A DNA stretch of 64,000 nucleotides from Romeriopsis sp046049545 (GTDB lineage Bacteria; Cyanobacteriota; Cyanobacteriia; Leptolyngbyales; Leptolyngbyaceae). The stretch's first letter is position 1; each line of letters opens with the position of its first letter. The notes beneath the pieces were generated by a model. The model was not told the DNA's origin, ran no database searches, and saw only the letters and a program-made list of their open reading frames with translations. Made by a program: the position numbers and the translations under genes. The stretch is taken from the NCBI GenBank assembly GCA_046049545.1, contig JBJORF010000009.1, positions 1-64,000 on the forward strand, given 5' to 3'. Below, piece by piece: positions 52,601-62,124 of the stretch.

Positions 52601-53050
52601 ATGAATCGTCAACTAATGATCGGATTGGGTTTGATTGGGTTAGTCGGTGCGGGGGTTTCGGCCCAGTTGGCGATCGCGAATCCGGTGAAGCCCGCCCAGC
52701 CGGTCGCGAATCAGCCCGCAGCGAATCAGCCCGCAGCAAATCAGCCCGTGAGTGAGCCGTTGTGTTTTATGCAGCAGGGGGCGAATCAACCGCAAGATCT
52801 GACGAAAATCTGTGGTCAGTCGTCCTTGCGGCCCGCGATTGCGATCGATCCCAATGCCCCAGTCAGCTTCAATATGCCTCGGAGTCGGACACCTTCGGCT
52901 TTGTGGGCCACAGAACCGGATTCGGATGAGCCGATCGAACTCGGTGAAACCTATGTGCCGGAGCCAACCGCCGCGCGGCCAACAAAATCACCGCAGTCGG
53001 CGGCCCAGAAGCCAACGGGTGATGAAGGCCCGGCTCTTGATGACAACTAG
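52601..53050 (+). CDS. Small exported protein of unknown function
   Basis: The 149-residue product has a signal peptide (cleavage around AIAN), then an ANQPA repeat from 15-bp tandem units (52706-52749). Two cysteines (in EPLCF and KICG) and a Pro/Glu/Thr-rich, probably disordered tail follow. An AGGAG lies 8 bases before the ATG. Its position 67 bases after a secreted protease suggests co-expression. It could be a substrate or partner of the protease; this is only a guess. Confidence 0.7.
   Translation: MNRQLMIGLGLIGLVGAGVSAQLAIANPVKPAQPVANQPAANQPAANQPVSEPLCFMQQGANQPQDLTKICGQSSLRPAIAIDPNAPVSFNMPRSRTPSALWATEPDSDEPIELGETYVPEPTAARPTKSPQSAAQKPTGDEGPALDDN
52706..52749. repeat. 15-bp tandem repeats encoding ANQPA
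   Basis: GCGAATCAGCCCGCA occurs twice exactly and once with changes, within the small exported protein gene. Confidence 0.88.
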
Positions 53051-53060
53051 ATAGTTTGCT

Positions 53061-53092
53061 AACCCCCGGAGCGTTGTGATTCTCTGGGGGTT
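53061..53092 (+). terminator. Hairpin between convergent genes
   Basis: AACCCCCGGAG (53061-53071) pairs with CTCTGGGGGTT (53082-53092) with one mismatch, 11 bases after the small exported protein gene. No long T-run, but it may serve both convergent genes. Confidence 0.65.
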
Positions 53093-53125
53093 GCTAATTA
53101 GTTGATAAATTCATTACTGAGTTTG

Positions 53126-55687
53126 TTAACTATCGGGATTGGGACTTGATTGATTTTGCGTTTCCAGTTTCGCTAATCGACTGCGCAATTCCTGATTGTC
53201 TTGTTGGATTTGGTTAAGTTCATCGCGTAGTTGCTTAATCGCTGGTTCGGTGCCGATTTGGGACTGAACTTCGCCGATCGCTTCTTCACACATCCGGCGA
53301 ATGCGACCGTCGGCGGCTTGGGTTTGGAGGCTGTATAGAAGGCCGATGGCGCTCGGATCTTTAATCGCTTCCAGGGCACGGATGACGGCAATCTGGTTGA
53401 AGAACCCGGTTTCGCGGGCGAGTTCACGTAAACGATTCAGCAGTTTGGTTTGACCAGCTTGTTCTTGGCCGCCGTGCATGGGGCCGATCGCGCGGATGGC
53501 GGCGAGACGCAGCGAAGACGGAACGCCCAAACGGGTGTATTCCAAAATTAAATCTAAGGCAGGAACGGAGGATTTGAGTTGGCTGAGGCCGCCGATCGCG
53601 CCGATTTGGACGACTTCGTTCCAGCTTGGCGGTGCTTTGAGGGCGGTTTGTAGGAGTTCGATCACTTCCGCTTCGGGGGGTGCTGTACTCAATCCACTCG
53701 CTGCAAAACTCCCGAGGGCACGTAATGCAGCGGCTTCGACTTGGTAGCTGGCATCGCCGCGCTGGACGATCGCCTTGACGGCGGCGTAGCTGGCGGGGGT
53801 TTTGATCTGGGTCAGGGCTTCGATCGTGGTGCGACGAACGCGGGCTTCGGAGTCTTTGAGTCCCACAACCAGCGCATCGAAAACTTGGTCGAGCTTGATT
53901 TTTGGCAGCAGCTTGGCGATTTCTAAGCGTACACCCCAGAAATGGTCAGTTTTGAGGGCTTCGGCGAGGGCTTTGAGGGCTTCGAGGCCACCTTTTTTGG
54001 CGATCGCACTAGCCGCATAGATCCGGGAAACAGGGTCAGGATCGTCACTGAGTTGGGCTTTCAGTTCGGGTAGGGGATAGTCTAGCTTCACGGTTTTGAG
54101 AATCGCGTTGCCGACATCAAAGCGGATGTGCTTGGGTTTTTCGTCCAGCGGGAAGTATAGGGTTTGTTCTTTCTCGTGGATGCGGACATTGAAGATCCGA
54201 TCATCATCGCCGAGATCAAACCCAATCATTATTTTTAGATCGAACAGTTCTTCATCCGTTTGCGCTTGCGTTTGCTTAACTGTCACCTTTGCCAGTTTAC
54301 TATCGCTATCCCAACTGTAACTCACCGCATAATCCGGATGACCCCCGCGATAAACATACTGGTCAAATAGCGGAGTCAAATTCAAGCCTGTAGCCGTTTC
54401 GATCGCGCGCAACAAGTCCACCGTTTCCACGGTTTGGTGGGCGTGGGTTTTGAGGAACTGGGCGATCGCTTGTTGGAATAACGTCTCACCGAGTTGGGCG
54501 CGAATCATGTGATAAACGCAAGCGCCTTTTTCGTAAATATGACTGTCATATAGCTCGATCGCGTCACGGTAAACGTGAGTGACCAACGGGCGACGGTAGC
54601 GTTCTTGATCTTCGCTGAGGTATTCCCGCGCTTGGCCAAGTAAGTAGTATGCGCCCAAATCTTCGCCATATTCCTGTTCCAGCCACAGCACTTCCGCGTA
54701 GGAAGCCATGCCTTCTTTAACCCAGGCGTGGGACCAATGCTTAATCACGGCCAAGTCACCAAACCATTGGTGGGCCAGTTCGTGGGCAACGAGGGTTTCG
54801 GTACTGAGGTTGTCGATCGCGGCTTTTTCGTCCAGGAGACAGCGATCGGTGAGCAGCGTCGTCGAGGTATTTTCCATGCCCCCGAAGATGTAGTCGTGGA
54901 CGCAGACCTGGGCGTACTTATCGTAGGCGTAATCGTAGCCGTAGGCTTGGCTAAAGAACGTCAACATGCGCGGCGTTTTGCCCATGCTCAGCTTGGCTTG
55001 GGCTTCCTGGCCAGGTTCGACATAATAGGTCACGGGTTTGCCTTGCCATTCGTCGCGCAATTCGACGAATTTACCCACAGCGAGGGTCATTAGGTATGTC
55101 GGGTGGACTTGATTCTGCACCCAGTGGAAGATTTTGTTAGCCCCAATTTCTTCGGTTTGGGTCAAGCTGCCATTGGAAATGGCGGTAAATCCAGCGGGCA
55201 CTTGCACCCGGATTTCGGAGGTGGACAGTTGCCCCGGATAGTCAAAGCAAGGAAACCAAAAGCGCGAATCCTCATCCTCACCCTGAGTCCAAACCTGGGT
55301 GGGCCGATCGGGATAATGTTCCGTTGGTGTGATGAAATAAATGCCACGTCGGGGCTGCTCGATCGCGTAGGCAATTTTGATCACCAAGTCCTGACCGCGT
55401 TGGGTTTCACGCAGCAGATGAATTTGCAAAACCTGGCCGTCATATTCCCAGCGCTGGATTTCATCATTGACGCTGACGGTTTGGATTTGCAGTTCGACGG
55501 CATCGAGTTTGAGCTGTTCAATGCCATCGCGAATCGGCGTGAGCGTCGTGGTGCAAATTCCCTGGCAGCGGTGATTCGGAATATCTAACACTAAATCCAA
55601 GGCGATATGCTGCACCTGTCCGGGCCGATCGGGGGTGTAATTGCGCTTTGCCCCCGGCAGTTCAAACTTCTTGTAGCGTTCAACCAT
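53126..55687 (-). CDS. M1 family zinc aminopeptidase with HEAT repeats
   Basis: The 853-residue product has the M1 exopeptidase motif GGMENTS (G-x-M-E-N) and the zinc site HELAHQWFGD (about 302-311) with the third ligand in KEGMASYAE. The C-terminal third has HEAT-like helical repeats (about 560-800), replacing the usual ERAP domain, and ends in a short coiled coil. It probably trims N-terminal residues from peptides in the cytosol; no signal peptide is seen. Confidence 0.93.
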   Translation of the reverse strand: MVERYKKFELPGAKRNYTPDRPGQVQHIALDLVLDIPNHRCQGICTTTLTPIRDGIEQLKLDAVELQIQTVSVNDEIQRWEYDGQVLQIHLLRETQRGQDLVIKIAYAIEQPRRGIYFITPTEHYPDRPTQVWTQGEDEDSRFWFPCFDYPGQLSTSEIRVQVPAGFTAISNGSLTQTEEIGANKIFHWVQNQVHPTYLMTLAVGKFVELRDEWQGKPVTYYVEPGQEAQAKLSMGKTPRMLTFFSQAYGYDYAYDKYAQVCVHDYIFGGMENTSTTLLTDRCLLDEKAAIDNLSTETLVAHELAHQWFGDLAVIKHWSHAWVKEGMASYAEVLWLEQEYGEDLGAYYLLGQAREYLSEDQERYRRPLVTHVYRDAIELYDSHIYEKGACVYHMIRAQLGETLFQQAIAQFLKTHAHQTVETVDLLRAIETATGLNLTPLFDQYVYRGGHPDYAVSYSWDSDSKLAKVTVKQTQAQTDEELFDLKIMIGFDLGDDDRIFNVRIHEKEQTLYFPLDEKPKHIRFDVGNAILKTVKLDYPLPELKAQLSDDPDPVSRIYAASAIAKKGGLEALKALAEALKTDHFWGVRLEIAKLLPKIKLDQVFDALVVGLKDSEARVRRTTIEALTQIKTPASYAAVKAIVQRGDASYQVEAAALRALGSFAASGLSTAPPEAEVIELLQTALKAPPSWNEVVQIGAIGGLSQLKSSVPALDLILEYTRLGVPSSLRLAAIRAIGPMHGGQEQAGQTKLLNRLRELARETGFFNQIAVIRALEAIKDPSAIGLLYSLQTQAADGRIRRMCEEAIGEVQSQIGTEPAIKQLRDELNQIQQDNQELRSRLAKLETQNQSSPNPDS

Positions 55688-55769
55688 GATGCTGTCCTTG
55701 CGTGAGCGAAGCTCTGTCCCGATGTACTACGCGATCGTATTGCAGCTCAATCTAGCCGCCCGATCTAGC

Positions 55770-56699
55770 TTAAGCCATACCTAAGAGCGAAACCAATAGG
55801 GCTTTCTGAGCATGGAGCCGATTTTCTGCTTCATCCCAAATCCGGGACTGTGGCCCTTCCATCACTTCGGCGGTGATTTCTTCGCCTCGGTGGGCGGGCA
55901 GGCAATGCAGCACGATTGCCTCGGAGTCGGCACGATTCAAGAGGGCCTGATTGATTTGGTAGGGCTGGAAAATGGGGATACGATCGTTGGCCGAATCTTC
56001 CTGCCCCATACTGGCCCAAACATCAGTGTAGAGGACATTGGCCCCGGTGGCGGCGGCTTGGGCATCGGTGGTGCAGAGGACTTCGGTTTTACCAGCGGCG
56101 ATTTTTTGGGCGGCGGCGACCATGGCAGGGTCGGGCTGATAGCCGTCCGGCGCGGCAATCCGTACATTCACGCCGCTGAGCGCGCAGCCGATCAGGAGGG
56201 AATGGGCCATGTTGTTGCCATCGCCGACGTAGGTGAGGGTGAGACCAGATAATTGCCCGAAGTTCTCCTTCATCGTTTGCAGGTCGGCGAGGACTTGGCA
56301 GGGGTGGGCGAGATCGGTGAGGGCATTGATCACCGGGATTTGGCAATATTGGGCGAAGGTTTCGAGGTCGCTTTGGGCGAAGGTGCGGATCGCGAGGATA
56401 TCGAGGTAGCGATCAAGGACGCGGGCGGTGTCTTCGATCGGTTCGCCGCGACTGACTTGGGTCGCATTCAGGGGCATGTCAATCACCTGACCGCCGATGT
56501 GCTGCATCGCGACAGAAAAGCTCAAGCGGGTGCGGGTCGAGGCTTTGTAGAACAGTAAACCCAGGACAGGCGGACGGCCTTGGGCCATCGGTTGGATGTC
56601 TCCGGATTTGAGCGCGATCGCGAGATCGAGCAGTTCCGCCAATTCCGTGGGATTTAAGTCCGCCAGTTTGAGTAAGTCTCTGCCCTTCAGTCCGCCCAT
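55770..56699 (-). CDS. argF: Ornithine carbamoyltransferase
   Basis: Forms citrulline from ornithine and carbamoyl phosphate in arginine synthesis. The 309-residue product has the carbamoyl phosphate site STRTRLSF, HPCQ, and the ornithine-binding loop HCLPAHRG. The ATG at 56699 (MGGLKGRDLL) matches the family start; an in-frame start at 56789 would add 30 unlikely residues. Confidence 0.96.
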   Translation of the reverse strand: MGGLKGRDLLKLADLNPTELAELLDLAIALKSGDIQPMAQGRPPVLGLLFYKASTRTRLSFSVAMQHIGGQVIDMPLNATQVSRGEPIEDTARVLDRYLDILAIRTFAQSDLETFAQYCQIPVINALTDLAHPCQVLADLQTMKENFGQLSGLTLTYVGDGNNMAHSLLIGCALSGVNVRIAAPDGYQPDPAMVAAAQKIAAGKTEVLCTTDAQAAATGANVLYTDVWASMGQEDSANDRIPIFQPYQINQALLNRADSEAIVLHCLPAHRGEEITAEVMEGPQSRIWDEAENRLHAQKALLVSLLGMA

Positions 56700-56847
56700 G
56701 CGTTGCCTCTGTGGATTCTCAGTCGCTTCGGTGCAAAAACAAAACTCCCAGGCGGCATGGGTGGCTGCCCAGGAGAGTTGTGTTTGCAATTAAATCTTAG
56801 TTTTAGCCTACCAAAATTTGGCCCCGAAGAATTGGCAGATTTGCGGG

Positions 56848-58158
56848 TTATTTCTCCTCTTTTAATTCGGCGGTTTTGACACCGATCGTCAGGGTTTTGT
56901 CACCGCGATGGACTTCGACTTTGAGGCTTTGGCCGAGGGGACTACGATCGACGAGCTGCTGGAGTTGGTCGGCGCTGCGAATCGGGGTGCCATCGATCGC
57001 GCTGATCACGTCGTAGCGGCGGAGTCCAGCTTTGGCGGCGGGGGTGTCTTCGAGGACACGGACGATGATCACGCCATCGACTTCAGGGAGGATGAACAGC
57101 GAATTGGGATCGCTATTGTTGGTTTTGGCCATTTCCACGTCGAAGGTGCTCATTTGAATCCCGAGGTAGGGATGGCGGATGCGTTCACCTTTGGCGAGGC
57201 GCGGTTGCAGTTCTTTGGCTTTGTTGATCGGGATCGCAAAGCCGATCCCGGTGGCATCGGCACGGATCGCGGTGTTGATCCCGATTACTTCGCCGTTGTC
57301 GTTCAATAGCGGGCCGCCGGAGTTGCCGGGGTTGATCGCGGCATCGGTTTGGATAAAGTCGAGGCGTTTGTTGCTCATGCCGATCTGGGCGCTCGATCGG
57401 TTCAAGGTGCTGACGATCCCAAGGGTGACGGTGTTATCGAGGCCGAGGGGATTACCGACGGCGATCGCCCAGTCGCCGACGCTGATTGCGTCGGAGTCGC
57501 CCAGGCGGGAGATCGGCAGGTCTTTGCCGTCAATTTTGACCACGGCTAAGTCGGTGACTTCATCGACCCCTTTCACCGTGCCGTCGAATTTGCGGCCATC
57601 TTTGAGCGTGACCGTGACTCGATCGGCCCCATTCACCACATGAGAGTTAGTCAAAATCGTGCCGTTGGGATCAATCAAAAAGCCGGAACCCTGGCCCCGC
57701 ATCCGTTCTTCACCCTGGGGCAACATCCCGCCATCGCCAAAGAACTGCCGGAAAAAGGGATCATCCAGCATCGGATCAACGGAGGGGCGACGCGCGATCG
57801 TCTTCTCTGTATCGAGCCGGACGACGGCATTGCCGACTTGCCGCACGGCTTCGGCGACAAAGCTGCCTTTGGCGATCGGTTTGGGCGCAGCGGCAATGGT
57901 CTGGGTGGCGACGGATTTGACCGCAGCGATCGCGGGAGCGGCTTGGGCTTTTACTGCTGGGGCGATGCTAGGCGTGTTGCTGGGCGCACTGCTGACCGTT
58001 GGCTTCGTGGGCGTGGTGGCGCTGGGCTGCGGGCGGCTGGGGGACTCGATCGCCCAACTGTTCGGCACCCAGCCCCAGAGACCCATACTAATGCCAAAAA
58101 TCACCGCAAAAAAGCCGCTGCGGAGGCGTTGGAAGTGGGATGGGCGGATGGGATTCAT
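56848..58158 (-). CDS. HhoA/HtrA/DegP family serine protease with PDZ domain
   Basis: Periplasmic or lumenal quality-control protease. The 436-residue product has a signal/anchor segment (about 12-38) and a Pro/Ala/Thr-rich linker. The trypsin-like domain has its triad in TNSHVV, DLAVVKI and NPGNSGGPL, and a C-terminal PDZ domain (about 325-425; PAAKAGLRRYDVI). The ATG at 58158 is chosen by the signal sequence. Which of the three cyanobacterial paralogues (HhoA, HhoB, HtrA) it represents cannot be decided. Confidence 0.93.
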   Translation of the reverse strand: MNPIRPSHFQRLRSGFFAVIFGISMGLWGWVPNSWAIESPSRPQPSATTPTKPTVSSAPSNTPSIAPAVKAQAAPAIAAVKSVATQTIAAAPKPIAKGSFVAEAVRQVGNAVVRLDTEKTIARRPSVDPMLDDPFFRQFFGDGGMLPQGEERMRGQGSGFLIDPNGTILTNSHVVNGADRVTVTLKDGRKFDGTVKGVDEVTDLAVVKIDGKDLPISRLGDSDAISVGDWAIAVGNPLGLDNTVTLGIVSTLNRSSAQIGMSNKRLDFIQTDAAINPGNSGGPLLNDNGEVIGINTAIRADATGIGFAIPINKAKELQPRLAKGERIRHPYLGIQMSTFDVEMAKTNNSDPNSLFILPEVDGVIIVRVLEDTPAAKAGLRRYDVISAIDGTPIRSADQLQQLVDRSPLGQSLKVEVHRGDKTLTIGVKTAELKEEK

Positions 58159-58225
58159 GGGTGCGATTCCTGCGGTTTTGAGAATTGAGTTCGAGTAGAG
58201 AGTTGGATGTGACGCAATCTTGCAT

Positions 58226-58292
58226 GGCCCCCTAGCCCCCAATCCTGGAGGAACCGGAGTTCAAAGCGCCTAGCATTGGGGGTTTGGGGGCC
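58226..58292. repeat. REP/MITE-like inverted repeat
   Basis: GGCCCCCTAGCCCCCAAT (58226-58243) and ATTGGGGGTTTGGGGGCC (58275-58292) are inverted copies matching at 16 of 18 positions, around a 31-base loop. Elements with CCCCCAAT arms are widely dispersed in cyanobacterial genomes. It lies between the SDR stop and the protease start and could also act as a terminator for the SDR gene. Confidence 0.65.
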
Positions 58293-58298
58293 GACAAC

Positions 58299-58973
58299 TT
58301 AAGCCGTGACCGGGCTATTCAAATTCGTGAACAGCTCCGCGATCGTCCGGTTGGGCATATCTGGTTTGGCGACGATTTCGACGATCTGATTGCGGGCGCT
58401 GGCTTCCTTGGCGGCTTCGACGCAGACTTGGGCGACTTTCATGCGGGGGATGCGCCCGTCGAATAGCTGGTCAGCACGGGTCATAACCACTTGGTCGTCG
58501 TTATTTTCGTTCATCAAGCCACCGGGCCGGACGATCGTGTAGGCCAAACCACTGCGCTGGATGTATTCCTCCGCCCATTTCTTCCAAACTAAGATGCCCC
58601 AGAATAGGTTCAGCGGGTGCAACAGCTTCGAGGTGCAGAGGGAGGAGACGAGGATAAATTGCTGAGCATTTTTTGCCTTCGCCACGTTGACCAAATTCTT
58701 GGTGCCTTCAAAATCAACTTGGTAGGGGCCAGTTGGATCCAGGCTGGGCTTAGCTCCAGTCGCGCAAAAAATCACGGTGGCATCGCCGATCGCCGCGTCG
58801 AGGGAGGTGGGATTCAAGACATCGCCCACGACAATTTCGGCTTCGGCGGGGAGGATGGCCTTGGCCCGATCGACATTACGTACCATCGCCCGCACGGGAA
58901 TCCCCTGTTCGACTAACTGCTGGACAATACGGCGACCTGTTTCCCCGGTAGCTCCAGCGACAAATGCTTTCAT
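58299..58973 (-). CDS. Atypical short-chain dehydrogenase (NAD(P)-binding, NmrA/Ycf39-like)
   Basis: The 224-residue product has the atypical SDR nucleotide motif GATGETGRRIV (about 7-17), followed by VIFCATGAKPS and YTIVRPGG. The usual YxxxK dyad is not evident, as in regulatory atypical SDRs. Plastid and cyanobacterial relatives help in photosystem assembly or chlorophyll metabolism; a specific role cannot be given. The ATG at 58973 starts directly before the Rossmann fold. Confidence 0.85.
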   Translation of the reverse strand: MKAFVAGATGETGRRIVQQLVEQGIPVRAMVRNVDRAKAILPAEAEIVVGDVLNPTSLDAAIGDATVIFCATGAKPSLDPTGPYQVDFEGTKNLVNVAKAKNAQQFILVSSLCTSKLLHPLNLFWGILVWKKWAEEYIQRSGLAYTIVRPGGLMNENNDDQVVMTRADQLFDGRIPRMKVAQVCVEAAKEASARNQIVEIVAKPDMPNRTIAELFTNLNSPVTA

Positions 58974-59437
58974 CTCGTTTCCTTGGCGCTTGCCTATAAA
59001 ACTCACGGGCCGATCAAATTTCCCGTCCTCAATCCAAGATACATTACGAAAAATTCTCAGGGGGACTGACCCCAGTACGGTAAACCCGAATGCGGGATTT
59101 CCGAGAAGGATCGGTTATGCTGTTGGTAAGGTGAAGTTTTGTAAATCCAGGGCCAACGATTGACGATTGCTTATGTTCAATGGTTGAGGTCAGGGATCGC
59201 ATAACAACTGGCTCGAAACACATGATAGATCCTAGGAAGTTCGGCTCCGAGTGATCGCGCAGTTTGCGTAATTCCTCCGGTACGGCTTGCTTCTAAAAAA
59301 GGGAATCTTGGAGGAGGAACAACCTGTTTGATTTCAGTCTGTTTCTCTTCCGATGCGTCAAACCCGCATTGCTACGACTTCCGTTCCTGTGATTCGGCCT
59401 AAAACTTATGCACCTTCCATCCACTAACCCCGCTTTC
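58974..59437. other. Intergenic region between divergent SDR and DUF1997 genes
   Basis: 464 bases. Only short hairpins are seen (for example CCCG-AATG-CGGG near 59087). No gene, RNA or repeat is recognised. It should contain both promoters. Confidence 0.4.
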
Positions 59438-60079
59438 ATGTCCACTGTCGAAGGTTCCATGTCCGATGCCTACTCCCACGATCAAGCTGCTACCGTGAGC
59501 GATCGGCGCACGGCGGATGGCAAGACGATTTTCCGCATCAGCTTTGTGGATCACATGGAGATGCAGGCAGATGCCCAGATGGTGGCGGATTACCTGGATG
59601 TGCATCCCGAGTGGTTTACGCGTTGCGCGGCGCCGCTGAAGACGCAACCCTTGGGTGATAACGGTTATGTGCTGACGATTGGCCGCTATGGCAACTTTGG
59701 CTACGAGATTGAGCCGAAGGTGGGCTTGCACCTGCTACCCCAGGAGAATCGCGTTTATCGGATCGAGACGATCGCGGTGCCGGATTACACGCCGATGGGC
59801 TATGACATTGACTTTAAGGCTTCGATGGCGTTGGTTGAAGTGGGGGATGCGACTGCGCCCTTGACCCAGGTGCAGTGGCACTTGGACTTGGATGTGTTTG
59901 TGCAGTTCCCGAAGTTTATTCAGGCGTTGCCCCACAGTTTGGTCGAGAAGACGGGGGATGCGCTGTTGGAGAAAGTGGTGAAGCAGATTTCCCGCCGTTT
60001 GACGCGCAAAGTCCAGGAAGATTTTCACAGCACGCGCGGTTTAGCGATCCCGAAGCAGGGTAAACGCTGGCTGTTCTAA
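59438..60079 (+). CDS. DUF1997 family protein
   Basis: The 213-residue product matches the cyanobacterial/plastid DUF1997 family: YLDVHPEWFTRCAAPL, IGRYGNFGYEIEPKVGLHL, a later QFPKFIQALP, and a C-terminal KVQEDFHSTRG. The family is restricted to oxygenic phototrophs; function unknown. ATGs at 59408, 59438 and 59459 are all possible starts. The conserved part begins later, so the N-terminal 20-40 residues are uncertain. Confidence 0.8.
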   Translation: MSTVEGSMSDAYSHDQAATVSDRRTADGKTIFRISFVDHMEMQADAQMVADYLDVHPEWFTRCAAPLKTQPLGDNGYVLTIGRYGNFGYEIEPKVGLHLLPQENRVYRIETIAVPDYTPMGYDIDFKASMALVEVGDATAPLTQVQWHLDLDVFVQFPKFIQALPHSLVEKTGDALLEKVVKQISRRLTRKVQEDFHSTRGLAIPKQGKRWLF

Positions 60080-60093
60080 GCGGCATTCGCGGA

Positions 60094-60297
60094 CTATGCC
60101 TGGGGTTCAGTGCGGTTGCGGAGTTCGGGGATGATCTCGTCTAAGCGATCGAGGTCGTCGATCGAGTACCAAACGGGATTGGGTTCGGCTTTGACTTTAT
60201 CCATCAGTGTGTAGAAGGCTTCGTCATCATTACGATGCTGACGAACGTACTGTTTAAGTTCCGACTTGCTCATCGCTTGGAAATTAGGCTTCATCAT
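60094..60297 (-). CDS. DUF6887 family small protein
   Basis: The 67-residue product reads KPNFQAMSKSELKQYVRQHRNDDEAFY, the hallmark of DUF6887. It always tends to occur beside DUF6888 in cyanobacteria. Its start overlaps the upstream DUF6888 stop (TGATGATG), a sign of translational coupling. A toxin-antitoxin-like role is plausible but unproven. Confidence 0.75.
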   Translation of the reverse strand: MMKPNFQAMSKSELKQYVRQHRNDDEAFYTLMDKVKAEPNPVWYSIDDLDRLDEIIPELRNRTEPQA

Positions 60298-60485
60298 CAG
60301 TCATACCTCCAGATGCCATCGGTTTGGATAATAATGCCGACTTCTTCACCAGCCAGGATATAAACCTCACCGTTGCGCTCATCGATTCTAACGATATGGA
60401 TTGATAGGTTGAACCGCGTCAGGTTGACACAGAGGCGAAGGCAGGCAATTTCCTGTTCGCGGGTTGGTTTGCTCGGTGTACTCAT
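60297..60485 (-). CDS. DUF6888 family small protein
   Basis: The 62-residue product contains PTREQEIACLRLCVNLTRFNL and GEVYILAGEEVGIIIQTDG, matching DUF6888. The ATG at 60485 is chosen over an upstream frame start at 60593. It overlaps and precedes the DUF6887 gene. Function unknown. Confidence 0.75.
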   Translation of the reverse strand: MSTPSKPTREQEIACLRLCVNLTRFNLSIHIVRIDERNGEVYILAGEEVGIIIQTDGIWRYD

Positions 60486-60690
60486 TCTAAAGCAGCACAA
60501 ATGGATTTGGCCGATGCCATACCCCCAATCTATTGCTAATGCTCGTGCTGAAACCTCTCTACTGGGATAGATAAATTGCCGCAGCATTAGCATTTTTGGC
60601 CCAGCTCTATCTGAAGGCTGGTGCGATCGCCGCGATCGGGATCATCGGCGGTAGGATCAGATCGGCTATTTTGCAGAGGATTTGGTCATC

Positions 60691-62058
60691 ATGGCTCAGG
60701 CTTACGTCATTGGTCTCGGGAAATCAGGGAATGCTGCCGCGCGGTTGCTGAAACAACAGGGTTGGCAGGTGACGCTGAGCGATCGGGGCAATAGTCCCGC
60801 CCTGCAAGCCCAAGCCCAGGCGTTGACCGACGATGGTGTGACGGTGAAGCTCGGCGACGACTTTGATCCCGAAACCAGCAAACCCGAAATGGTGGTGGTC
60901 AGTCCGGGGGTGCCCTGGGATGTGCCGAGTTTGGAGAAGGCGCGCCGATTGGGCTGTGTGACGATCGGCGATATGGAACTGGCCTGGCGCAATCTGCGCG
61001 ATCGGCCCTGGGTGACGATTACTGGGACGAATGGTAAAACGACTTGTACGGCTTTAACTGCTGCAATTTTCCAAGCCGCCGGACTGCATGCTCCGGCCTT
61101 CGGCAATATTGGGCTGGCGGCTTGTGAAGTGGCGATGGGTGAGCAAGTCCCGGACTGGTGCATTGCGGAATTGAGCAGTTATCAGATTGAGGCGGCGGCA
61201 TCAGTGACCCCCAAGATTGCGCTGTGGACGACTTTCACGCCGGATCACTTGGCGCGCCATAAAACCATGCCGAACTATTTTGAGATGAAGGCAAGGCTGC
61301 TGGCCCGGGCGGACATTCAGATCTTCAACGGCGATGATCCAGCGCTGCGGGAAATTGGCTTAACAGCGGGTTATCCAGTCAAGCAAAATGCTTGCTGGAC
61401 GAGCATTCATGGGAAAGCGGGACTGATCGGCGATCGCGATCGTGGTGCCTATATCGAAGCGGGCTGGGTTTATGTCTGCAATACCAAAATCCTCCCTGCC
61501 GCAGCGCTGAAAATGCCGGGGGGACACAATCAGCAGAACCTTCTGATGGCCGTCGCGGCAGCGCATTTTGCGGGAATTAGTAGCGATAAAATCGAGCAAG
61601 CGATCGCGGCATTTCCGGGCGTGGAACATCGCTTAGAACTGATTCGGACTTGGAACGGAATCGAATTTATCAACGACAGTAAAGCCACGAACTATGATGC
61701 GGCGGAAGTCGGGCTGTCTTCGATGCTGGGTAAGACGGTTTTGATTGCTGGGGGTGCGAGTAAGGAAGGAAATGATCAGGCTTGGCTGGATGTGATCAAA
61801 GCGAAAGCCTCGACGGTCTTACTCATCGGCGATGCGGCCAAACCCTTTGCCCAGCGCTTGGATGAAGTGGGTTATGCCCACTACGAAATCGTTGAAACGA
61901 TGGCGAATGCTGTGCCCCGATCGGCAGAATTAGCGCAGCAGCAGGGGGCAGGTTATGTGCTGTTGTCGCCTGCCTGTGCGAGTTTTGACCAGTACGACAA
62001 TTTTGAGCAGCGCGGCGATGATTTTCGCCAGTTGTGTGAGACGGCGTTGCCGGGGTGA
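60691..62058 (+). CDS. murD: UDP-N-acetylmuramoylalanine--D-glutamate ligase
   Basis: Adds D-glutamate to UDP-MurNAc-L-alanine in peptidoglycan synthesis. The 455-residue product has the N-terminal UDP-binding domain (VIGLGKSGNAAARLL), the ATP loop TGTNGKTT at about 111-118, the Mur ligase helix PDHLARH, and NDSKATNYDAA in the C-terminal domain. The ATG at 60691, with AGAGGA upstream, is preferred over a TTG at 60682. Confidence 0.96.
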   Translation: MAQAYVIGLGKSGNAAARLLKQQGWQVTLSDRGNSPALQAQAQALTDDGVTVKLGDDFDPETSKPEMVVVSPGVPWDVPSLEKARRLGCVTIGDMELAWRNLRDRPWVTITGTNGKTTCTALTAAIFQAAGLHAPAFGNIGLAACEVAMGEQVPDWCIAELSSYQIEAAASVTPKIALWTTFTPDHLARHKTMPNYFEMKARLLARADIQIFNGDDPALREIGLTAGYPVKQNACWTSIHGKAGLIGDRDRGAYIEAGWVYVCNTKILPAAALKMPGGHNQQNLLMAVAAAHFAGISSDKIEQAIAAFPGVEHRLELIRTWNGIEFINDSKATNYDAAEVGLSSMLGKTVLIAGGASKEGNDQAWLDVIKAKASTVLLIGDAAKPFAQRLDEVGYAHYEIVETMANAVPRSAELAQQQGAGYVLLSPACASFDQYDNFEQRGDDFRQLCETALPG

Positions 62059-62124
62059 TTGAGCCGCGAATGAATTGTGGGCTAATTTTGGCAGAGAGCC
62101 GCAATTCATTCGCGCGGTGCTGGA

